The notes below the pieces were generated by a model. The model had not been told where the DNA came from. It saw only the letters and a list, made by a program, of their open reading frames with translations, and did no database searches. The translations under genes were made by a program, and so were the position numbers. Shown here piece after piece: positions 39,188 to 47,177 of a stretch of DNA of 64,000 bases (position 1 is its first letter; each line of letters starts with the position of its first letter). The stretch comes from a bacterium (GTDB lineage: Bacteria; Bacteroidota; Bacteroidia; Cytophagales; Cyclobacteriaceae): the NCBI GenBank assembly GCA_024743255.1, contig JANSWY010000019.1, forward strand, positions 1 through 64,000, read 5' to 3'.

Positions 39188-39802
39188 TCAAACTGTCGAC
39201 AAGCCAACAATTGACGAAGCTCCTGGTCCCTCACAGAACAATAAATCTATAATGCTTAAGTTCGGTACAAATTTGTTGCCAAACAATTGCTGGTAAGCGT
39301 ATGGTTGATATATATGGCGCTCACTGGCATTTTGTTTTCTATTTATAAAATTAATGAACTGATTATCAGACTCCTGACTTTCATCCATATATTTTTCAAC
39401 CTTTTTAACAACACTGTCAAATTGTAATAACTTCAGACATAATGACAGCATCTCGTAATTCAAATCAATCAAGTACTTTTCTTTTCTTACGAAAATATCG
39501 TTGAAATAGTCAAAATAATATTCAAAAAAAGGTGCTTTTCCATATGCTGACTGAATTGCTCTTAGATGAACATTCAACCATTTCTGATTATAATCTATTT
39601 GAATATCTTTTGATTGTATCCTTTTATTTCCGTCTTTCACTGGAACTGTAAGCAATTGCGTCTTATTGGCTCCAAGTATGTAACAACGATTTCGGTAAGA
39701 CTGTTTCTGGTAAAACTCCGCAATATCAAATTCTATCTCATCAAACTTTTTCAGCAGAGCAAAATACTCAATATTGGGAAGGTAATGCAGCTCGATTCTC
39801 AT
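39188..39802 (-). CDS. WbqC-like family protein
   Basis: The 204-residue protein matches the WbqC family (PF08889-like): an N-terminal LHYLPNIEYFALL, then QKQSYRNRCYILGANKTQLL and the motif KWLNVHLRAIQSAYGKAPFFEYYFD. WbqC-type proteins lie in some O-antigen clusters and may be nucleotidyl- or glycan-related, but no member here is characterised. No signal peptide or membrane segment. It follows the YciO-like gene by 12 bp on the same strand, so the two are probably cotranscribed; no other polysaccharide genes are close. Confidence 0.85.
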   Translation of the reverse strand: MRIELHYLPNIEYFALLKKFDEIEFDIAEFYQKQSYRNRCYILGANKTQLLTVPVKDGNKRIQSKDIQIDYNQKWLNVHLRAIQSAYGKAPFFEYYFDYFNDIFVRKEKYLIDLNYEMLSLCLKLLQFDSVVKKVEKYMDESQESDNQFINFINRKQNASERHIYQPYAYQQLFGNKFVPNLSIIDLLFCEGPGASSIVGLSTV

Positions 39803-39814
39803 CTATAAACTTTA

Positions 39815-40444
39815 CTACAAGATCAAGTCTGGATCACCTAATCCTTCTCTAACAATTTCCATTTCTCCAGATGTACAATCAATTACTGTACTTGCATCCA
39901 GATGACCCGGTCCACCATCAATAACAATATCAACCAGATTTTCAAACTTCTCATGAATCAAACTTGGATCAGTTGAGTATTCAATAATATCATCGTCTTC
40001 ATGAATAGAAGTTGTGATAATTGGATGTCCAAGAACTCTGACGATTTCACGAGGGATATTATTGTTGGGTATTCTTATTCCTACTGTTTTCTTTTTAACG
40101 TTTAGAATTTTGGGTACCCTACTGCTGGAGTTAAGAATAAAAGTAAAGGGACCTGGCAAAGCTTTTTTCATGGCCTTAAACGTCGAATTGTCCAGACTTT
40201 TCACAAACTCGGAGATATGACTCAGGTCATAACATATGAATGATAAGTTGATATTTTTGGCTTTAGTGCCTTTTATTCTCATCACCTTCTCAATGGCATT
40301 TGTGTTAAACAGATCACAACCCAGACCATACAAAGTATCTGTTGGATAGATGATTACACCTCCATTTTGCAGGACTTTTACAATCTGTTCGATCTTATCC
40401 ATTTCAGGATTTTCCTCGTATAACCTTATGAATTCTGCAGCCAT
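39815..40444 (-). CDS. Sua5/YciO/YrdC family protein, YciO-like
   Basis: ATG 40444 gives 209 residues (AAEFIRLYEENPEMD); a longer form would run into the divergent mltG region and is hydrophobic and unlike the family. Motifs include GGVIIYPTDTLYGLGCD, and the pair LPGPFTFILNSSSRVP / EIVREGLGDPDLIL, which resembles E. coli YciO more than TsaC. Sua5/TsaC enzymes make threonylcarbamoyl-AMP for the t6A base at tRNA position 37; the function of YciO is less clear. The true t6A enzyme may therefore be elsewhere in the genome. It is divergent from mltG, 85 bp apart. Confidence 0.88.
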   Translation of the reverse strand: MAAEFIRLYEENPEMDKIEQIVKVLQNGGVIIYPTDTLYGLGCDLFNTNAIEKVMRIKGTKAKNINLSFICYDLSHISEFVKSLDNSTFKAMKKALPGPFTFILNSSSRVPKILNVKKKTVGIRIPNNNIPREIVRVLGHPIITTSIHEDDDIIEYSTDPSLIHEKFENLVDIVIDGGPGHLDASTVIDCTSGEMEIVREGLGDPDLIL

Positions 40445-40529
40445 ATCATTTATTCTGGTGATAAATATAGAAACTGGACATGTATAAAATGGCGTATTTT
40501 GTGATATTTGCGGGATTAATTTGGAAGGG

Positions 40530-41567
40530 ATGAATAAAAAAAGAAAGATATTAGTCATTATCCTGCTGGTAGGATCAACTCTGTTATCATCATTTGCTTT
40601 TTACAGTTATCAGGTCGTGTATACTGCCAATTTGCAGATCGACAAGGAAGACACCTATTTCTATATTCCTGATGGCTCTGATTTTAAGTATGTCCAAAAC
40701 TCACTTTATGAAGAGAAGATTGTCAATGATCTTGTAGCATTTAGCTTTCTGGCTAAAATGATGGACTATGATTTGGCAGTTAAACCAGGGAGATATAAGA
40801 TTACCAAGGATATGAATAACCTGGAGGCGATTAGAATGTTACGTGCTGGTGATCAGTCTCCTACAACTGTAGCCTTTACATCTGCGAAAAAACTGGACCA
40901 ACTTTCCGCCCAAATCACAAAAAACATACAGATCACTCAATCCGAATTTGACGCATTGATCCTTGACACTGCAACTATGGAGAGCTATGGCTTCAAACCG
41001 GAAACCTTCATCAGTATGTTTGTTCCAAATACTTATGAGGTTTACTGGACGGTGAAACCAAAGGAATTGCTTGATAGATTAAAAAAGGAACACGATAAAT
41101 TCTGGACTCCAGAAAGAATTAAAAAAGCGGAAAATCTGTCTTTCTCTAAGGAAGAAGTAAGCACCCTCGCTTCAATTGTTCAGTCGGAAACTTCAAAAAA
41201 CGATGAAAAGCCTGTGGTTGCTGGACTATACCTAAATCGCTTGAGAAGGGGAATGAAGCTAGAAGCAGATCCGACGCTTATTTTCGCTTTAAATGACTTC
41301 ACAATAAAAAGGGTTCTGGCTAAAGATAAAAATGTAGAAAGCCCATACAATACTTACAAGTATGTGGGTTTACCTCCTGGCCCAATCAGAATGCCTAATA
41401 TTGCTTCATTGGATGCGGTACTAAATTATCAGTCTCACGATTTCATTTTCATGTGTGCAAAAGAGGACTTTTCGGGTTATCACAACTTCGCAAAAACCTA
41501 TAAGCAGCATAGAATAAACGCCAGAAAATACCAAAGAGCTTTAAATAAGGAAAAAGTTTACAGATAA
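40530..41567 (+). CDS. mltG: endolytic murein transglycosylase MltG
   Basis: ATG 40530 (345 residues) is preferred over TTG 40521. One N-terminal membrane helix (ILVIILLVGSTLLSSFAFYSY) anchors a periplasmic YceG-like domain with a LysM-like region (DGSDFKYVQNSLYEEKIV) and the catalytic segment ASIVQSETSKNDEKPVVAGLYLNRL, where Glu in QSE is the catalytic acid; GLPPGPIRMPNIASLDAVL is the other family signature. MltG cuts nascent glycan strands and so helps set peptidoglycan chain length. The next gene starts after 6 bp. Confidence 0.95.
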   Translation: MNKKRKILVIILLVGSTLLSSFAFYSYQVVYTANLQIDKEDTYFYIPDGSDFKYVQNSLYEEKIVNDLVAFSFLAKMMDYDLAVKPGRYKITKDMNNLEAIRMLRAGDQSPTTVAFTSAKKLDQLSAQITKNIQITQSEFDALILDTATMESYGFKPETFISMFVPNTYEVYWTVKPKELLDRLKKEHDKFWTPERIKKAENLSFSKEEVSTLASIVQSETSKNDEKPVVAGLYLNRLRRGMKLEADPTLIFALNDFTIKRVLAKDKNVESPYNTYKYVGLPPGPIRMPNIASLDAVLNYQSHDFIFMCAKEDFSGYHNFAKTYKQHRINARKYQRALNKEKVYR

Positions 41568-41573
41568 TTGCAG

Positions 41574-41981
41574 ATGTTTTCTACTGAAGTCAAGGTGAGA
41601 GTCAGGTATGCTGAAACTGATCAGATGGGGTACGTATATTATGGTAATTATCCCACATATTATGAAGTAGCACGTGTGGAAGCCATGAGATCATTTGGCA
41701 TGAAATACAAAGATCTTGAAGCAAGCGGTGTTATGATGCCTGTATTAGAAAATCATAGCTATTATCTCCTACCTGGAAAATATGATGAAGAATTAACGAT
41801 TAAAGTCTCAATTCCTGAGTTGCCAAAGGTAAAAATCAAATTCCTTTATGATTTCTATAACGAAGAGGGTAAATTGATCCACAAAGGAGAGACAATCTTA
41901 GCATTTATCAACATGGAAACAGGCAGACCAGTGAGAATGCCTAAAGAAATGGAAGAAGTGCTAAGTCCATTTTATCAGTGA
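41574..41981 (+). CDS. acyl-CoA thioesterase, YbgC/4HBT hotdog family
   Basis: From ATG 41574 the protein has 135 residues, the usual size of a single hotdog domain. VRVRYAETDQMGYVYYGNYPTYYEVARVEAMRSFG is the signature (shown in part: AETDQMGYVYYGNY), where Asp in TDQMG is the catalytic residue. YbgC-type enzymes hydrolyse short or branched acyl-CoA or hydroxybenzoyl-CoA, and some associate with envelope proteins. It lies between mltG and a YihY-family gene, overlapping the latter by 4 bp (GTGA). Confidence 0.92.
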   Translation: MFSTEVKVRVRYAETDQMGYVYYGNYPTYYEVARVEAMRSFGMKYKDLEASGVMMPVLENHSYYLLPGKYDEELTIKVSIPELPKVKIKFLYDFYNEEGKLIHKGETILAFINMETGRPVRMPKEMEEVLSPFYQ

Positions 41982-42943
41982 AAAGACGAACTATCCATCG
42001 GCATCTGTACTACTATAAGTGGTACTTAAGGTTAATTCAGTTCTTAAAAAGGGTGAGACTAAGGAACGGAAAGGCTTCTCTTTACCGTATTCTTACGATT
42101 TTTCTGGATAAGATGTATGATGACCATATTATGGAAAGAGGCAGTGGTGTTGCTTTCAATTTTACCTTGTCAATTTTTCCAGCGATTATTTTTTTATTCA
42201 CGCTTATCCCATTCATTCATAATTGGATTCCTACAATAGATAGTACTACCACAATGGCTTTCCTAAAGGATGTGATGCCTGAAAATATGTTTCTTGCAGC
42301 TACTGATACAATATCAGATTTACTATCAAACACACGGGAGGGACTATTATCATTTGGCGCATTATTTTCATTGTATCTGGCCGCCAATGGAATGAGTGCT
42401 CTAATGAGGGCTTTTAACAGCTGTTACAGAACAGTTGAAACAAGAAGTTTCTTTAAGACGAGATTCATAGCGTTAGGACTAACTTTAATTCTGGCATTTG
42501 TCCTTATGATCTCCTTACTTTTTGTAGTGGCCGGAAACTTATTAATTAGCTACACGAATGAACTTGGTTTCTTTAGTGATTCCATTATCTACTACCTCGT
42601 GTTAGCCCTGAGATTCTTGATTGTTTTTCTATCATTTTATGTGGCAATTAGCGCTATTTACTACTTTGCCCCAGCAATCCATGACAGATGGAGATTCTTT
42701 TCGCTAGGCTCATTCATAGCCTCTCTATCCTGTGTTGGCATTTCTTTTCTGTTTTCATTCTATGTCAACAACTTTGCAGCTTATAATAAACTTTACGGTT
42801 CTTTAGGAACTCTCATAGCTTTGATGATTTGGCAATTGATCCTTTCAATTATTCTTTTAACTGGTTTCGAGTTTAATGCCAGCGTTGACCTAGCTGCATC
42901 AGACGAAGTTGTGGATTTGCATCCGGTTCCGCAACAAGTTTAA
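41978..42943 (+). CDS. YihY/virulence factor BrkB family inner-membrane protein
   Basis: The 321 residues start at GTG 41978, overlapping the thioesterase stop. About six membrane helices are present, with GSGVAFNFTLSIFPAIIFLFT and SLGTLIALMIWQLILSIILLTGFEFNA being the conserved ends of the YihY/BrkB (UPF0761) family. Members were once thought to be RNase BN; that activity is now assigned to another protein, and function remains unclear. It is the third gene of the mltG unit. Confidence 0.92.
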   Translation: MKRRTIHRHLYYYKWYLRLIQFLKRVRLRNGKASLYRILTIFLDKMYDDHIMERGSGVAFNFTLSIFPAIIFLFTLIPFIHNWIPTIDSTTTMAFLKDVMPENMFLAATDTISDLLSNTREGLLSFGALFSLYLAANGMSALMRAFNSCYRTVETRSFFKTRFIALGLTLILAFVLMISLLFVVAGNLLISYTNELGFFSDSIIYYLVLALRFLIVFLSFYVAISAIYYFAPAIHDRWRFFSLGSFIASLSCVGISFLFSFYVNNFAAYNKLYGSLGTLIALMIWQLILSIILLTGFEFNASVDLAASDEVVDLHPVPQQV

Positions 42944-43006
42944 CTGGTCCTTTCTGGTAAAAGATGATGTTGCTTTTTATATTTAGTAGGAACTATAAAA
43001 CTATAT

Positions 43007-43363
43007 ATGTCCCTTAAATACATCACACACCAGAGTAAAGAAATCCTGATAGTCTCATTTAGAGATTGCTCCAATACTGAAGAAATGATTGCTTTAGCCA
43101 CCAAGTTAAAAGCCGAAGTGCAAAGCTCCCCTGGAAATCTTAGGATATTAAGTGATTACGAAGGAGTAATGCTTAATGCAGAATACATGTCGAAAGTAAA
43201 AGAAATGGGAAAGGAGGTTCAGGGGAAAGTGACAAAATCTGCGGTTATTGGAGTTGGAGGTGTCAAGAAAATATTGCTTAATGCCTACAACAGATATACC
43301 CGGCGAAACATGGTGGCTTTTGACAGTTATGATCAAGCAATGAGCTATTTAGCCAAGGACTAA
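43007..43363 (+). CDS. STAS/SEC14-like small protein
   Basis: The 118-residue cytoplasmic protein has the beta-alpha alternation of SpoIIAA-like/STAS proteins: KEILIVSFRDC, a helix, then LRILSDYEGVMLNAEYMSKVKEMG and a second helix-turn region (KSAVIGVGGVKKILLNAYNRYT). It resembles in layout the product of the gene at 58132. Such domains usually bind a nucleotide or partner protein in switch systems. There is no kinase or phosphatase gene next to it. Confidence 0.6.
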   Translation: MSLKYITHQSKEILIVSFRDCSNTEEMIALATKLKAEVQSSPGNLRILSDYEGVMLNAEYMSKVKEMGKEVQGKVTKSAVIGVGGVKKILLNAYNRYTRRNMVAFDSYDQAMSYLAKD

Positions 43364-43392
43364 AAAATATTTTCAAATTTTTGCTTACCCGA

Positions 43393-43423
43393 TTTGACAT
43401 TTTTGATAATTGGTATAATTTTG
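43393..43423 (+). promoter_or_regulatory. consensus Bacteroidota promoter of tRNA-Ser
   Basis: TTTG (43393-43396), exactly 19 bp, then TAATTTTG (43416-43423). Both elements match the known Bacteroidota consensus TTTG-N19-TAnnTTTG. Transcription would begin around 43428-43430, some 85 bases before the mature tRNA. Confidence 0.85.
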
Positions 43424-43514
43424 CACACCCGTAAGACAGATGGTTGAACGGAAAATTTAAAGTTCGTAGTTATTTTAGTTAGGATTCTCCTACGCTAAAG
43501 CTCCGGCGAATTAC

Positions 43515-43599
43515 AGAGGAGTGGCAGAGTGGTCGAATGCGGCGGTCTTGAAAACCGTTGTACCGCGAGGTACCGGGGGTTCGAATCCCTCCTCCTCTG
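43515..43599 (+). tRNA. tRNA-Ser (anticodon UGA)
   Basis: An 85-base gene folds as a class II tRNA with long variable arm. The acceptor stem is AGAGGAG paired with CTCCTCT, the anticodon loop is CTTGAAA (anticodon TGA at 43549-43551), the T-arm is GGGGG-TTCGAAT-CCCTC, and the variable arm is GTACCGCGAGGTAC. The CCA end is not encoded. It reads UCA and other UCN codons. A terminator follows 9 bp later. Confidence 0.97.
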
Positions 43600-43607
43600 C
43601 AGAATAG

Positions 43608-43638
43608 AAGCCTTGGTTGTTTAACCAAGGCTTTTTTT
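43608..43638 (+). terminator. terminator after tRNA-Ser
   Basis: A perfect 11-bp stem (AAGCCTTGGTT with AACCAAGGCTT), loop GTTT, then a T-run. Confidence 0.93.
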
Positions 43639-43682
43639 ATACCCAGAAACCAATACACTCTCACCCAACACCAACAACTAAT

Positions 43683-43712
43683 GAATGCACAATTCTTGAA
43701 AACCGTTGTACC
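43683..43712 (+). repeat. decayed partial copy of the tRNA-Ser gene
   Basis: GAATGC, five different bases, then TCTTGAAAACCGTTGTACC matches tRNA-Ser positions 43535-43564 with 25 of 30 bases and identical spacing, exactly 148 bp further on. The changed bases are in the 5' anticodon stem, so it cannot fold; a GGTTC follows where a T-arm might be, but no acceptor stem is left. It may be a tRNA pseudogene or the trace of an old integration event. Confidence 0.6.
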
Positions 43713-43863
43713 ACTAAGGGTAGGTTCCATGGTTCAATTGGGATGCTGTCGCTTCAGTCATATATAGGAAGCTTCAAACATCAATATTCTTGTTTCCGCA
43801 TAATTTTTCTGCATCATTTATTAATTTCATGTGATTTTAACGTCTGAATAAACCGACGTATTA

Positions 43864-46257
43864 ATGCCTCAAATACACTCTAAGCAATTTTGGCTGTGCT
43901 CAAGGATTATCATTATTATAATTTTCTTGACGGTCAGTTTTCTATCAAATGCGCAAACCACCATCTCCGGAAAAGTCGTAGAAAAAGGCTCAAAAGAGCC
44001 ACTTCCATTCGCAAACGTAAGAATCAAAGGAACCTCCACAGGAGTTGCAACCAACATTGACGGATTTTTCAGCCTGATAAACATTGACCCGAATGTCACT
44101 CTTGAAATCAGTTTTGTAGGATACGATTTGGTAGAGGTGAAACTTACTGGTCAGGACTTTTTAGAAATCGAGTTAAAGCCTCTTACAAATGAACTGGCTG
44201 AAGTTGTTGTGGCAGCAACCTCTTACAAAGTATTTGATGCTACAACCGGAACAAGTGCAACAACCCTTTCAACAAAACAAATTAACCTACTGCCAAGTAT
44301 AGGCGAACCAGACATCTTTAGAGCTTTACAGATGTTGCCTGGTGTAAGTAGCACCAGCGAGAGTTCTTCCGGACTCTTTATTAGAGGTGGGACTCCAGAT
44401 CAAAACCTGACTTTATTGGATGGTATGACAGTTTACAAGGTGGATCACTTCTTTGGTTTCTTCAGCGCATTCAATACAAATGCCGTAAAAGACGTGAGAC
44501 TCTTCAGAGGAGCTTTCCCGGCAAGGTATGGGGGCAGAACATCTGGTGTAGTTGAGCTGACCGGAAAAACAGGAAGCTTTGATAAAATACAAGGTGGATT
44601 CAATGCAAGTCTGGTCAGTGTAGGTGGTTATTTTGAAATGCCAATAACTAATAAGCTGTCAATTTTTGTCGCTGGGAGAAGATCGTACTCTGAAATAATC
44701 AAAGGTGGATTGTATAAAGACCTAATAGGCAACCTTAGTAATGAGGACAACTTCGATGGGACATTACTGGAGAATGCCACCAATATTACTACCGAGCCCG
44801 ACTTCTATTTTTACGATTGGAACTCGAAAATATCTTACAAACCATCATCAAGAGATATGATCACCTTTAGTACCTACAATGGCAAAGACTATCTCAATGA
44901 ATCTCAAAACCTGAATGACGATATCGCTGAAGGGATAAATCTCAATTACGCATTGAAAGAACAAACTGATTGGGGCAATAGAGGTGCTTCGACTAAATGG
45001 TCAAGACAATGGACTTCCAGGATCTACACCAATCTACTATTCGCCGGATCTGAATACTTCAGTAATTATGACAGGGATGAAGATGTTTTAGTTCTCGATC
45101 TCGATTCTGTTAGACTAAGTAGAAACCGACGAACTTTCGAAGAAAATAGTGTAATTGACCTAAGCGTGAAAGCTAACCTTGAGTGGCAAATCAACAATAA
45201 CACGAAAGCTGAGTTTGGTATTGCTTTTACGGATAATCAAATTGAGTATGATAACATTAGAGATGATACAGTGGTCCTTCTTTCCAGATCTCAGAGAGCA
45301 TCGTATAGTTCGGTATTTGCCTCTCAGGAAGGTGCATTAGGCTCAAAAATGAAATATACATTAGGAATAAGAGCTTCAAAATATGAGAATGAGGATGACT
45401 TATTAATTGAACCTAGAGTAAATCTTAGTTACGCTCTCAACTCCAGAATAAAACTCAAATCCGCATATGGAATTCATTATCAATTTGTAAATCAGATTGT
45501 GAATCAGAATATCTCTGAAGGTTCTAGAGAGTTTTGGTTGTTGGCTGACAATGATCCAATTGAGCTTAGCAGCGCCACACATTATGTACTAGGTGCAAGC
45601 TACGAGTTAGATAACTGGTTATTTGACGTAGAATCCTACTATAAATCTTTAGATGGCATTACGGAATTCTCTTTACAATTCAGAAGAGGTGTGGACGACT
45701 CGGTCTCTGAGCTTTTTAGGTCCGGCGATGGAGTGGCAAAAGGTGTTGAGTTTTTGATCCAAAAAAAGAAAGGACTTTACACTGGATGGATCTCATACAC
45801 ACTGAGTGATCTCACTAACACATTCCCAGACCTGAATGAAGGATTTGCATTCCGCCCACTACATTACCAAAGACATGAATTTAAAATGGTTAATAGTCTG
45901 GAGCTTGAAGATGGCTGGACCGTGGCATCTAATTTTATATACGGTTCTGGCAAACCTTTCTCTGAACCCAACAACCGATACGAAATAGAGCTCCTGGACG
46001 GAAGAACATTGCAATACATTGGTTTAGGCCCTAGAAACAATAGCTTCAACCCAGCCTATATACGTCTTGATGTATCCGCCAACAAACAATTTAAAATAGG
46101 GAAAACTTCTGCTCAATTAGGTTTATCATTATTCAATTTACTTGGCAGAGAAAATATCTGGTACACAGAATATGACTTTGGTCAATCACCTCCACTGGTC
46201 AATCAAGTCACTTACCTGGGCTTCACTCCTAACCTATTATTCTCAATCAAATTCTAA
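43864..46257 (+). CDS. TonB-dependent receptor with carboxypeptidase-regulatory-like domain
   Basis: The 797 residues have an unusually long N-terminal signal region (a helix from about residue 17), then a carboxypeptidase-regulatory-like domain (ISGKVVEKGSKEPLPFANVR), a plug domain (GLFIRGGTPDQNLTLLDGMT, GGRTSGVVELTG) and an outer-membrane barrel with a FTPNLLFSIKF end. A DUF4249 lipoprotein gene follows after 6 bp, a typical Bacteroidota pairing that takes the place of SusD. The substrate is unknown. Upstream is a short ACGTC/GACGT inverted repeat (43840-43859) of unproven relevance. Confidence 0.92.
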   Translation: MPQIHSKQFWLCSRIIIIIIFLTVSFLSNAQTTISGKVVEKGSKEPLPFANVRIKGTSTGVATNIDGFFSLINIDPNVTLEISFVGYDLVEVKLTGQDFLEIELKPLTNELAEVVVAATSYKVFDATTGTSATTLSTKQINLLPSIGEPDIFRALQMLPGVSSTSESSSGLFIRGGTPDQNLTLLDGMTVYKVDHFFGFFSAFNTNAVKDVRLFRGAFPARYGGRTSGVVELTGKTGSFDKIQGGFNASLVSVGGYFEMPITNKLSIFVAGRRSYSEIIKGGLYKDLIGNLSNEDNFDGTLLENATNITTEPDFYFYDWNSKISYKPSSRDMITFSTYNGKDYLNESQNLNDDIAEGINLNYALKEQTDWGNRGASTKWSRQWTSRIYTNLLFAGSEYFSNYDRDEDVLVLDLDSVRLSRNRRTFEENSVIDLSVKANLEWQINNNTKAEFGIAFTDNQIEYDNIRDDTVVLLSRSQRASYSSVFASQEGALGSKMKYTLGIRASKYENEDDLLIEPRVNLSYALNSRIKLKSAYGIHYQFVNQIVNQNISEGSREFWLLADNDPIELSSATHYVLGASYELDNWLFDVESYYKSLDGITEFSLQFRRGVDDSVSELFRSGDGVAKGVEFLIQKKKGLYTGWISYTLSDLTNTFPDLNEGFAFRPLHYQRHEFKMVNSLELEDGWTVASNFIYGSGKPFSEPNNRYEIELLDGRTLQYIGLGPRNNSFNPAYIRLDVSANKQFKIGKTSAQLGLSLFNLLGRENIWYTEYDFGQSPPLVNQVTYLGFTPNLLFSIKF

Positions 46258-46263
46258 TCAGCA

Positions 46264-47103
46264 ATGAAATCAATATTAAACAGATTATTTCCCTTTATCG
46301 CACTTGGTTTAATTGCATGCGAAGAACTTGAAGTGCCGGAGTTCAATCAATATGTAGTAGAAGCTTTTATCACTGCAGATGAAAACATATACGATATAAA
46401 AATCAAAGAAACTACTTCTATAATCCAGGAGGAAATAATAGATATTCCATTCCCTGATGCTACAGTTACAATCTCAGCCAATCAGGAAAGTATTGAATTA
46501 GTGTATGATGATATTACCGGGAAATACATTGATCCAAGTAATTCTTACGAAATTGAAGTAGGACAAGAATATGAAATTAATATTCAATTAGAAGATATAA
46601 ATGCAACTTCTTCAACTGTAGTCCCAGAAAAACCGACTGGACTTAAATTAACAGATTCAGTTCTGATTGTTCCTGAGTTGCTCCCAACAGTATTTCTAAG
46701 AGATCAGATAACAGAGTTGTTTGATGAAGAAGTGATTACACTGAGTTGGACAAGCGTTCCAGACAGACACTATTTCGTTGTGATCGAATCACAGGTTGAT
46801 TCTATTGACTACATTTTACCACAAGAAATACCAGAAGAAAGTCTTGAATTGCTATCATCATTTAAGTTCATATCAGAACCAACACAAGACACAACTTTCA
46901 ACATCATTGCTGTTGCATTGGAAACATATGGACAACATGTAGCCAAAGTGTATTCTGTAAATCAAGAGTATGTGGATCTATTTAATAGCGCGACACAAGA
47001 TTCCAGAGACCTTAATGAACCTCCGAGCAATGTGGAAAATGCATTGGGGATTTTTACGGCTTTTGCTGTTGATAGTATTGAGTTTACAGTTCGGAAAGAA
47101 TAA
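46264..47103 (+). CDS. DUF4249 family lipoprotein
   Basis: The 279-residue protein has a lipobox signal (LFPFIALGLIACEELEV) and the N-terminal DUF4249 pattern (NQYVVEAFITADENIYDIKI, FPDATVTISANQE). This family almost always follows a TonB-dependent receptor in Bacteroidota and is thought to be its surface partner for ligand capture, by analogy with SusD. It lies 6 bp after the receptor gene. The C-terminal part is short for the family. Confidence 0.88.
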   Translation: MKSILNRLFPFIALGLIACEELEVPEFNQYVVEAFITADENIYDIKIKETTSIIQEEIIDIPFPDATVTISANQESIELVYDDITGKYIDPSNSYEIEVGQEYEINIQLEDINATSSTVVPEKPTGLKLTDSVLIVPELLPTVFLRDQITELFDEEVITLSWTSVPDRHYFVVIESQVDSIDYILPQEIPEESLELLSSFKFISEPTQDTTFNIIAVALETYGQHVAKVYSVNQEYVDLFNSATQDSRDLNEPPSNVENALGIFTAFAVDSIEFTVRKE

Positions 47104-47177
47104 GTGGAATACGAATCCTCATTACTGGTTTGGTAATGAATGATTTATATATTTGCAGCTCAATCAAATGTCAAAAA

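Noticed and set aside
40445-40558. N-terminal extension of the YciO-like protein
   Set aside because: It would overlap the mltG start on the other strand and adds a hydrophobic stretch not found in the family.
43535-43712. Boundaries of a mobile element flanked by tRNA-derived direct repeats
   Set aside because: Only 148 bp separate the copies and no integrase or foreign gene lies between; at most it is a scar.
43630-43847. Small protein gene downstream of tRNA-Ser
   Set aside because: The open frames contain translated tRNA remnant and terminator sequence; there is no sign of coding constraint.
43840-43859. ACGTC/GACGT inverted repeat upstream of a TonB receptor as operator
   Set aside because: Only 5-bp arms with a 10-base spacer and no second copy; too likely by chance.
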